Shown: positions 1 to 6,123 of the stretch, one piece after another
Layout of the letters: the number at the start of each line of letters is the position of its first letter
Numbering within the stretch: position 1 is the first letter of the stretch
NCBI GenBank assembly: GCA_021778575.1
Contig: JAJYCH010000039.1
Location: 1 to 14,130 of the forward strand
Reading direction: 5' to 3'
Length of the DNA stretch: 14,130 nucleotides
Source: Planctomycetota bacterium
GTDB taxonomy: Bacteria; Planctomycetota; Planctomycetia; Isosphaerales; Isosphaeraceae
Notes under the pieces: generated by a model
The model's database searches: none
The model's input: the letters and a program-made list of their open reading frames with translations, nothing else
Told to the model about the DNA's origin: nothing
Program-made: the position numbers and the translations under genes

Positions 1-1
1 G

Positions 2-1195
2 CTCCACGTCTGGGAGGTCCCTTCGGGCCGCGAGGTTCTTTCGGTAGCCGAGGTGGGGGATGGTCTGGATCATCAACGTTTTGTCGTCTCCGATGATGGA
101 TCGACGCTCGCCTATCTCCAGGGGCCGCCCGGTCCACTCACGGTCGGAGTCTGGAGCCGCGCCGCTGGAGAAGCTCAGACCCGCTATTTTCCTGGGTCTG
201 GCGAGATCGCCCTGTCGTCGGACGGTCATTTCCTGACCGTTTACGAGACCCGAGGGGTCGTTGCCGACCTGGTCGTCTGGGATGTTCGAACGTCCGAGCG
301 ACTGGCGACGATTTCTCCGGCGACGTTCGACGCCGATGCGGTCGCGGTCTCGACGGACGGTCACTGGGTCGCGGAGGCCCAGGCGGGCGAATTCACCCTG
401 ATCGCTCTGCCTTCGGGTCGTAAAATGACCATCGAGCATGGCTACCCGGTCCATATGCCCTGGTTCAGTCCCGATTGCCGTTTGCTCTTATCGCAATCGC
501 CGAGGCATCTGAACTCCGACTGGCTCGAGATCTGGAACCTGGCGGTCGATCCGCCGGCTCTATTATTCGAAGGGCAAATCGGCGGCGCGAGCCGGGATGG
601 GCAACGATTGGTTCAAGTTGATGATCACATGAACGAATTTTTGAAAACAATCCGTTTGACCAGCCCGACCGACCCTGGGAAAGTACGTGCCCAACCGCAA
701 ATCGAGTCTGGAGTTGTCTTTCAGAAGGGGCGTGGGACCGGCCAGCGCAGTCTTGATGGCCCGACGCTGGCTTATCTGGATAACCGGAGCGAAGCGTCGT
801 GGTACTGGACGATCACGAAGAATCTTCCGGCGGGATTGAGCCCCTGGCCGCCCGGCTGGCGGCTCAGTCAATCGATCGAGGTGATCCATGCGGATAACGG
901 TCGAGTTCTCCGGTCGATCGGTGTCCCCGAGCGATTGGAGCGACTCGATTTTCGTGTGATCGACAACGGGACCAAGGTTGCGGTTCAGACAAAAGTCAGT
1001 CTGGATCGTCCGGAACGAGCTGTTCCGCTCGGCACCGAGACAACCATCGAAATCTGGGATGTCAGCGGTTCGGGCTCGACCATTCGGGAGTTTGCCGGCC
1101 CGCTGTTGGCTTCGTTTTTGGCGCTGGGGTTGGGCGGATGGTACGATCGAAGACGGCGACGGAGCCGGGTGAGCCCGGAGATTCTGGCCGCGTGA
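2..1195 (+). CDS. WD40-like beta-propeller protein with C-terminal membrane anchor (5' truncated)
   Basis: This is the C-terminal part of a WD40/beta-propeller protein. The reading frame is open from base 2 and already encodes a propeller strand (LHVWEVPSGREVL), so the GTG at 53 is an internal valine and the true start lies left of the window. Further blade-like strands are VVWDVRTSERL, SPDCRLLLS followed by LEIWNL, and TTIEIWDVSGS near the end. After the last blade there is one hydrophobic stretch (about 18 residues, GPLLASFLALGLGGWY) followed by RRRRR, which fits a C-terminal transmembrane anchor with a basic cytoplasmic tail. That would place the propeller outside the cytoplasmic membrane. 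The stop is 27 bases before the glycosyltransferase start, so the two are probably co-transcribed. The propeller class is clear, but the ligand or partner is not visible. A longer protein, for example one with a kinase or another domain upstream, cannot be excluded. Confidence 0.8.
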   Translation, partial: LHVWEVPSGREVLSVAEVGDGLDHQRFVVSDDGSTLAYLQGPPGPLTVGVWSRAAGEAQTRYFPGSGEIALSSDGHFLTVYETRGVVADLVVWDVRTSERLATISPATFDADAVAVSTDGHWVAEAQAGEFTLIALPSGRKMTIEHGYPVHMPWFSPDCRLLLSQSPRHLNSDWLEIWNLAVDPPALLFEGQIGGASRDGQRLVQVDDHMNEFLKTIRLTSPTDPGKVRAQPQIESGVVFQKGRGTGQRSLDGPTLAYLDNRSEASWYWTITKNLPAGLSPWPPGWRLSQSIEVIHADNGRVLRSIGVPERLERLDFRVIDNGTKVAVQTKVSLDRPERAVPLGTETTIEIWDVSGSGSTIREFAGPLLASFLALGLGGWYDRRRRRSRVSPEILAA

Positions 1196-1222
1196 ACTTC
1201 TGGCCCGATCGGAGCGTTCCCC

Positions 1223-3337
1223 TTGGCTCGTCGACGCGTCTCTGCTCCGGCTCCTGAAACCAACAAACAGCCCGCTCCAGCGCCGGTGGTTCCGATGGTG
1301 GTCGAGCCAACGACTCCTCTCCGTCGCGGTTTCTGGTCGGGTCCGAAGGTGGCGCTGGCGGTCGTTTTGCTGCTTGGCTTGCAGGCGTGGTTGTCGGTCA
1401 CGAGCCTCTTGCTTGAGAATGCGACGGTCGACGAGGTCGCCCACATGCCGGCGGGCGTGAGCTACTGGCAGAAGGGGACCTTCAAGCTCTATCACCACAA
1501 TCCGCCGCTGGTGAAGCTGGTTGCGGCGCTGCCGGTGGTCTTGAACCATCCCAAGACCGACAAGCTTTATGAACAAGCCTGGCGCGACGATTCTCAGGCC
1601 GGGTTTGGGTTCCTTTTTGCCCGGGAGAATTTCGCCAATTATTTCGAGCTGTTCGACCTCGCCCGGCTGATGATGCCGCTGTTCACGCTGGTCGGTGGGC
1701 TGGCGGTGTTCTTCTGGTCGCGACAGCTCTATGGATCGGCCGGAGGGTTGCTCAGCCTGTCGCTCTGGTGCCTCTGCCCGAATATCCTGGCCCACGGCCG
1801 GCTCGTGACCAGCGACGCTCCAGCGGCAAGCCTCGCCGTGGCGGCGACTTATCTGTTCTGGCGCTATCAGCAAAAGCCGACCTGGGGCCGGGTGATCCTG
1901 GCCGGGCTGGTCCTGGGGCTGGCGGAGCTCACCAAGTTCAGTCTGGTCGTGCTTTATGGACTCTGGCCGGCGCTGGCGGTGGTTCGGTTCGTGCTCGGTC
2001 GCGACTGGCAAGACTGGCTGAAGCGGCTGACGAGCGGGCTGATCCAGTGGGGGGTCCTGGTGGCGATCAGCGTCGTCGTGATCGACGCCGGCTACGCCTT
2101 CGAGGGGGTGGGGACGCCGCTCGGCAAGTTCGAGTTCGCCTGTAAGTCGCTGACCCGTCCCGTGACGCCGGGAATGGTCCGGCCGAACCATCCAAACCAG
2201 TTGCTCGATAGTGCCTGGCGCTACCGGGTCAACCGGTTTCGCGGGACGGTTCTCGGCTCGATTCCTGTCCCTCTCCCGAAGCACTACCTGCTGGGGTTCG
2301 ATGAACAGAAGGTCGAGACCGAAGGCGTCCCCGAGTATTTCTTTAACCAAAACTTGCCCCATGACGACTCGAAATTAACCGGCTACAGCGTCTATCTCGA
2401 CGGTAAGCTCCGCCGAGGGGGCTGGTGGTATTACTACCTGGCGACCTTGGCTTACAAGATTCCCGAAGGAACCTGGATTCTGGTCATACTCTCGGGGGTG
2501 GTCCTGCTCGTGTCAAAACGGGCGAGAGCCCCCTGGTCGGACGAGATCGCGGTCCTGGCGATCCCGGTCGGCGTCTTGCTGGCGATGAGCCTGTTGACCG
2601 ATATCTGTCTGGGATTGCGGTATATCTTGCCCATCCTGCCGTTCGTGTTCGTGAGCGTGGGCAAGGTCGTGCCCTGGGCATCCGGACTGGCCGGACGCTG
2701 GAGCTGGGCCGGACGTGGTTTGATCGCGGGTGCGTTGCTCGGGACAGTCGCCGCGTCGGCCTCGATTTACCCGGATTACCTGGCTTACTTCAACTGGGCT
2801 TCCGGTGGGCCGGATCGCGGGGCCGAACATCTGATCGATAGTAATCTGGACTGGGGGCAAGACCTGGTGAAGCTCCAGCGCTGGCTCAAGCGCGAGCATC
2901 CAGGTAAGCGTGTCGGGCTGGCGTACTTCGGGCAGATCAATCCCAGCATCTTCACCCTCAGAGGGGACGGGTTCGACTGGTTCTTACCTCCCACGCTGCC
3001 GGGGACCATCGACCAGATGAACGCGGGGCTCGATCGGACGTACCTGGATGGTCCGGCCTCGGCGCTCACGCCGGGTCTGTACGCGGTGAGCGCCAGTATC
3101 GTGATGGGGCTTCCGTGGCGGTTCGACGATAGCAGGTCGCTGCAACCGCCTCATTTTCCCTGGATGCCGTCGTGGAGTTCGCACGAGAATCCCGTGACTC
3201 ATGACGACGCGTTCGGATATTTCCGGGAATTGACACCAGTTGCGCGGGTCGGCCGTTCGATCTACGTGTACGAAGTCTCGGCCGAGGATTGCGTCCGACT
3301 TGCTCCGCTCTGGAAGCGAGCTAGGGTTGCAAAGTAG
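1223..3337 (+). CDS. Polytopic membrane glycosyltransferase, GT39/ArnT-like
   Basis: A 704-residue membrane protein with about 11 hydrophobic segments (for example residues 43-63, 147-165, 223-258, 273-290, 413-430, 440-485 and 497-515). After the first helix comes TVDEVAH, with the Asp70-Glu71 pair, then YWQKGTF and HHNPPLVK. This is the layout of the first extracytoplasmic loop of GT39/PMT/ArnT enzymes, where an acidic residue acts in catalysis. Those enzymes transfer a sugar from a polyprenyl-phosphate carrier to an acceptor on the outer face of the membrane. Other landmarks are RLVTSDAP (193-200), GLRYILP (464-470) and DSNLDWGQDL (539-548), with a soluble tail of about 190 residues. The start is a TTG at 1223, chosen because GGAG lies 8 bases upstream (1211-1214). 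A later ATG at 1295 would still keep all helices. The gene follows the propeller gene closely. Donor and acceptor cannot be read from sequence. Confidence 0.85.
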   Translation: MARRRVSAPAPETNKQPAPAPVVPMVVEPTTPLRRGFWSGPKVALAVVLLLGLQAWLSVTSLLLENATVDEVAHMPAGVSYWQKGTFKLYHHNPPLVKLVAALPVVLNHPKTDKLYEQAWRDDSQAGFGFLFARENFANYFELFDLARLMMPLFTLVGGLAVFFWSRQLYGSAGGLLSLSLWCLCPNILAHGRLVTSDAPAASLAVAATYLFWRYQQKPTWGRVILAGLVLGLAELTKFSLVVLYGLWPALAVVRFVLGRDWQDWLKRLTSGLIQWGVLVAISVVVIDAGYAFEGVGTPLGKFEFACKSLTRPVTPGMVRPNHPNQLLDSAWRYRVNRFRGTVLGSIPVPLPKHYLLGFDEQKVETEGVPEYFFNQNLPHDDSKLTGYSVYLDGKLRRGGWWYYYLATLAYKIPEGTWILVILSGVVLLVSKRARAPWSDEIAVLAIPVGVLLAMSLLTDICLGLRYILPILPFVFVSVGKVVPWASGLAGRWSWAGRGLIAGALLGTVAASASIYPDYLAYFNWASGGPDRGAEHLIDSNLDWGQDLVKLQRWLKREHPGKRVGLAYFGQINPSIFTLRGDGFDWFLPPTLPGTIDQMNAGLDRTYLDGPASALTPGLYAVSASIVMGLPWRFDDSRSLQPPHFPWMPSWSSHENPVTHDDAFGYFRELTPVARVGRSIYVYEVSAEDCVRLAPLWKRARVAK

Positions 3338-3490
3338 GCCGAATGATCGTCGAGATCGGAGCGAGTCCGGGTTGACCCGCTGGGGGCTAGCCGCCATAGT
3401 CAGGCGATCGTCGGTGGACCTGTCAGGATGACCTGGTTCACGGCACCCCCCCATTAGCCATCCGACGTTCGGTGTTCAGGAGGGAAACCG
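3338..3490 (+). promoter_or_regulatory. Candidate sigma70-type promoter in the spacer before the 90-residue gene
   Basis: In this 153-base spacer, TTGACC (3372-3377) is followed after exactly 17 bases by CATAGT (3395-3400), a fair match to a housekeeping -35/-10 pair. Transcription would start near 3407 and leave a leader of about 84 bases. The -35 sits inside a small palindrome (CGGGT-TG-ACCCG, 3368-3379) that recurs at 6057-6069. I see no clear terminator for the preceding glycosyltransferase gene. Promoter calls by eye in GC-rich DNA are weak. Confidence 0.35.
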
Positions 3491-3763
3491 ATGACGTTCG
3501 AGCAGTGTCATACGAATCTGATGGCGATCCGGAACCGCCAGGGGACACCCTGCCCGGTGGTCAAGGTCGCTTACAACGGGATAATCTACCAGGGTCGCCT
3601 GACTCGAACCGATACGGATCGGGAAGCTCGCCGGAAGTCGGGATCGCCGTTCGGCGTGCTCGTCCTCGAAAATCTTGGACTCGCCCGAAGTCCCGAGACG
3701 ATTCTCCAGATCGCCGGAATTCCCGACGACGGCATCGCCGAGCCCGCGACGATCGTCGGATAA
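3491..3763 (+). CDS. Small conserved-type hypothetical protein, 90 residues
   Basis: I do not recognise this protein. It has a textbook ribosome binding site, AGGAGG at 3478-3483, 7 bases before the ATG, which makes expression likely. The N-terminal third reads MTFEQCHTNL and contains two cysteines (6 and 21). The middle (KVAYNGIIYQGRLTR) looks like beta strands and is followed by a basic stretch (DREARRKSG) and a hydrophobic strand (FGVLVLENLGL). There is no signal peptide or membrane segment, so it is probably cytoplasmic. It stands alone between the glycosyltransferase gene and the convergent ygfZ-like gene, whose stop lies only 11 bases away. Other frames are also open across this stretch, but none has a comparable binding site. 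Confidence 0.7.
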   Translation: MTFEQCHTNLMAIRNRQGTPCPVVKVAYNGIIYQGRLTRTDTDREARRKSGSPFGVLVLENLGLARSPETILQIAGIPDDGIAEPATIVG

Positions 3764-3774
3764 GGGCATTTACT

Positions 3775-4749
3775 TCAGAACGGCAGGTCGTGGACGAGCG
3801 CCGCGACCTCGCCCGATCCTGCGATGGTCACGACAAGTTGAGTTCCGGCAACCGCTTGCGCCACCTTGACGTAAGCCAGCACGACCGGGCAACCTCGACC
3901 GCTCGAAAACGCGGCCGAGGTGATCGCGCCCACCGTTTTTCCCTCGAAGCTCAGGACTGACCCATCGGGCGGGACCCGCGACGATCCTTCGAGCGTGAGC
4001 CCTTTCAAGATCCGGTTCACGTGGCCGAGCGCATCGAGTCGTGCGACCGTCTCCTGGCCGAGATAGCAGCCTTTGACGAAATTGATCGTCTTCGAGTCGC
4101 GCCCCATCTCCTGAGGGAGATTCGCCAGCGTCACGTCCCGCCCCGAAACCGGAGTTCCCGCCTCGATCCGGAGCGCATCGAAGGTCGACGCGTCGATCTC
4201 GGTCAGTCCCGTGGCGTCGAGTGTCGCCCTCAAGGCGTCGGCGTCATCGATCGACCCCACGAGGGTAAAACCCGGCCGGCCGGTCGGTGACTCTTTCAGG
4301 ACTACCAGGAATCGATCATCGATCTTCGTCGCGACCTGGCAAAGACCGCGATCGCTGGGGAATTCGATCCCGCGCGCTTCGACAAACCGGACGGCCTCGG
4401 GTCCGAACAGGTGATATTCGAAAGTCCCGGCGGAAACGTCCGTGATCACCACGTCGTCGAACACCCCGTACTTCTGGAGGTGGGGCAGCAAGCCGTCGAG
4501 CGACGCGGTCTCGGTCCGGAGTTGAAGATCGATTTCGGTCGCGACCACGGTCAAATAGGCAAGCGTCTTGCCCTGAAGCGTCGTGACGAACGACTCTTGC
4601 CCCTGGCCCTCGGGGAGCCGCTTGACGTCGTTGGTGGTCAGGTTGTGGAGAAATTTGGCCCGATCGGGACCGCCGATCTCGATCCGGGCGCGGCTCGTTC
4701 GGTTGACCCAGCCGGAGGTGATTCGGGAATTTTGCGTTGCGACGGTCAT
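3775..4749 (-). CDS. ygfZ: YgfZ/GcvT-like folate-binding protein
   Basis: A 324-residue member of the YgfZ family, relatives of the glycine-cleavage T protein that bind tetrahydrofolate and support repair or assembly of certain Fe-S enzymes. The diagnostic motif K-G-C-Y-L-G-Q-E is intact at residues 226-233, with Cys228. The N-terminal folate-binding part shows FLHNLTTNDV (33-42), and a C-terminal small barrel follows from about residue 245. The frame is open up to 4827, but that extension would overlap the end of the upstream gene and is low-complexity and Pro/Gly-rich. The ATG at 4749 (MTVATQNSR) is 23 bases after the upstream stop and gives the usual family length. Its Shine-Dalgarno is weak, and translation may be coupled to the LarA-fold gene. 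Family assignment is firm; the client Fe-S protein is unknown. Confidence 0.88.
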   Translation of the reverse strand: MTVATQNSRITSGWVNRTSRARIEIGGPDRAKFLHNLTTNDVKRLPEGQGQESFVTTLQGKTLAYLTVVATEIDLQLRTETASLDGLLPHLQKYGVFDDVVITDVSAGTFEYHLFGPEAVRFVEARGIEFPSDRGLCQVATKIDDRFLVVLKESPTGRPGFTLVGSIDDADALRATLDATGLTEIDASTFDALRIEAGTPVSGRDVTLANLPQEMGRDSKTINFVKGCYLGQETVARLDALGHVNRILKGLTLEGSSRVPPDGSVLSFEGKTVGAITSAAFSSGRGCPVVLAYVKVAQAVAGTQLVVTIAGSGEVAALVHDLPF

Positions 4750-4772
4750 GGTTTCCGAGGGTTCGCTGGAGT

Positions 4773-5963
4773 TTACTCGCCCAGGACCAGAGCCCGGGTC
4801 CGGTCGGCCTGGCTGACGAGGATGCAAGACGGAGCCTGTCCGACAAGTTTGATCGCTTCGGAGGGGCGTTCAAGGGGGATCATCGCCAGATCTTCAACCA
4901 GGTCGGGATCGACCGAGCTGTGGAGGTAAACATCGGCCCAGGCAAGAGTTTCGGCGATGATCCTGGCCGCCGGATAGTCGATATCGGCCTCGCGACCGCG
5001 GAGGCGATTGAGCGCTGATCGCGGGTTCTCGACGCCTCGGAGCCGGCTGAGAGCCGGACCGGTCTCGAACCGGGCCTTTGAGAGCGCGACGATCTTGCCG
5101 CCACGACGGACCAGCCGAGTCGCCGTGAGCAAACCGAGTGCCAGGTCATTGAGCGAGGTGGGCTGTCCCGGCACGCCCACACCGACGACGACCACGTCGG
5201 CCCGATCGTCGACGCGGAAGGTCCAGGCGTCGTCGATGGCCTGGGCACCCTCGCTCCTGACGGCGGTTTCGAGCCCGGCGATCACCCGTGCGACCCGCGA
5301 ATGCCCGGCCAGAACGCCGACCTGAAACTGGCAACCGAGCAACCAACTGACCTCGGCCGACTCCAGGAGCGACGCCGAAGGCTGGTCGCGATCAGGCGGA
5401 CCGACCGCGCTCAGGCCCGCGTACCGAGCCAGCGTCTCCCGGTCGGACAGTCCCGGGAAGATGACCGACCACGGGCCGCGATATCCGAGAGTTCCATCGT
5501 AGCCCAGTGTCCCGATCGGCACCACGATGTCGGCATCGGTCAGGTACTTGTTGAGATAGATCCGCCGTCCTTCGGTCGAGCTGGAAAGATAGGCGATCTG
5601 ACTGCGGTCGTCAGGATCGTGAATCCGCCAGGAGACACCTGCCGGAAGGTCGGCCGGTTCGGGAGCGGTGGAGACGACGGTGATCCCGTCGACCTGAGAC
5701 GCCTGAAGGGCCTCGATCATCGCGCCGAGGATCGTGGTGAATTCGGGCGTCGAGGGGTCGAGCGGAACAACCACCCGGTCGCCCGGGACGACGGCGAGGC
5801 TCAAGGCGGGGAATTCGCTGGGGTTCTCGACCGCGCGCCGGAAGATCGCGGCGGTGGGCTCGGGCGAGGGATCGATCGCCGGGCCGGACCAGTGGCCGAC
5901 CAACCGATCCTCGGCGATCTCGAAATCGAGCTGTTCGTCCTGGAAGTCAACCGCGATCCGCAT
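4773..5963 (-). CDS. LarA-fold (DUF2088) protein, probably not an active racemase
   Basis: This 396-residue protein resembles lactate racemase LarA, a nickel-pincer enzyme. Landmarks are PGDRVVVPLDPSTPE (60-74), a strand followed by an STAPEP loop (98-103), WRIHDPDD (112-119), and DIVVPIGTLGYDGTLGYRG running to PG at 170-171. The last stretch aligns without gaps to the family motif G-x-x-x-P-H-x-x-A-G-F-S-G-G-x-K-x-x-x-P-G. In it, the catalytic His (H174 in the Lactobacillus enzyme) becomes Asp156, and the cofactor-linking Lys (K184) becomes Ser166. The nickel-ligand His (H200) would fall at Ala182. The usual T-R-P and G-x-H-R-P motifs are also lost (Thr72, Pro101). A nickel racemase activity is therefore unlikely. 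There is no signal peptide, so it is presumably cytoplasmic. The start is the ATG at 5963, with a GAGGG about a dozen bases upstream. It is the first gene of a pair with ygfZ. Confidence 0.75.
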   Translation of the reverse strand: MRIAVDFQDEQLDFEIAEDRLVGHWSGPAIDPSPEPTAAIFRRAVENPSEFPALSLAVVPGDRVVVPLDPSTPEFTTILGAMIEALQASQVDGITVVSTAPEPADLPAGVSWRIHDPDDRSQIAYLSSSTEGRRIYLNKYLTDADIVVPIGTLGYDGTLGYRGPWSVIFPGLSDRETLARYAGLSAVGPPDRDQPSASLLESAEVSWLLGCQFQVGVLAGHSRVARVIAGLETAVRSEGAQAIDDAWTFRVDDRADVVVVGVGVPGQPTSLNDLALGLLTATRLVRRGGKIVALSKARFETGPALSRLRGVENPRSALNRLRGREADIDYPAARIIAETLAWADVYLHSSVDPDLVEDLAMIPLERPSEAIKLVGQAPSCILVSQADRTRALVLGE

Positions 5964-5996
5964 CAGTCTGGGATTCCCTCGCCTGGATCGATCGGC

Positions 5997-6014
5997 TGAT
6001 CGAACATTCGATCA
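5997..6014. promoter_or_regulatory. Operator-like palindrome upstream of the LarA-fold gene
   Basis: TGATCGAA (5997-6004) and TTCGATCA (6007-6014) form a perfect 8-base inverted repeat with a 2-base centre, the size of a dimeric repressor site. It lies 33 bases upstream of the start codon at 5963 and downstream of a possible -10 box, in the untranslated leader. GATCG words are very common in this DNA, so chance is possible. No regulator gene is adjacent. Confidence 0.35.
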
Positions 6015-6048
6015 AAGCCTGTCGCTCGCGCTTGTAGTCACTCTGAGC

Positions 6049-6078
6049 ATGATAGGCCGGGTTGACCCGAAGCGGCAA
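6049..6078 (-). promoter_or_regulatory. Candidate promoter for the LarA-fold/ygfZ pair
   Basis: Read on the - strand, TTGCCG (6073-6078) is followed after 18 bases by TATCAT (6049-6054). Four and five of six bases match the housekeeping consensus. The start would be near 6042, with a leader of about 79 bases containing the palindrome at 5997-6014. The -35 lies inside the hairpin at 6072-6097. This is a call by eye. Confidence 0.25.
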
Positions 6079-6097
6079 GCGAATCGCGAATTGCCGC
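6072..6097. terminator. Hairpin downstream of the DUF4340 gene, possible weak terminator
   Basis: GCGGCAA (6072-6078) pairs perfectly with TTGCCGC (6091-6097) around a 12-base loop. It starts 26 bases beyond the DUF4340 stop, which fits a transcript end on the - strand. No T-run follows, so it would not be a classical intrinsic terminator. It may instead be part of the regulatory region of the next gene. Confidence 0.25.
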
Positions 6098-6123
6098 GCT
6101 CGGGTGGACATCCGAGGCAACGA

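Noticed and set aside
53..55. GTG at 53 as the start of the propeller gene
   Set aside because: The same frame is open to the window edge and encodes a propeller strand, so this is an internal codon.
563..2362. A 599-codon open frame on the - strand opposite the propeller and glycosyltransferase genes
   Set aside because: Its product is a Gln/Arg/His/Pro-rich string without domains or hydrophobic cores, it crosses the boundary of two well-supported + genes, and long antisense frames are expected from GC-rich codon use.
3764..3774. A bidirectional terminator between the convergent small gene and ygfZ
   Set aside because: The gap is 11 bases with no stem or T-run.
3472..3960. A 162-codon + frame across the small gene and the end of ygfZ
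   Set aside because: It is a charged, low-complexity shadow in a different frame from both supported genes and has no binding site.
4750..4827. N-terminal extension of the ygfZ-like gene to 4827
   Set aside because: It overlaps the 3' end of the LarA-fold gene, is Pro/Gly/Arg-rich and has no counterpart in the family.
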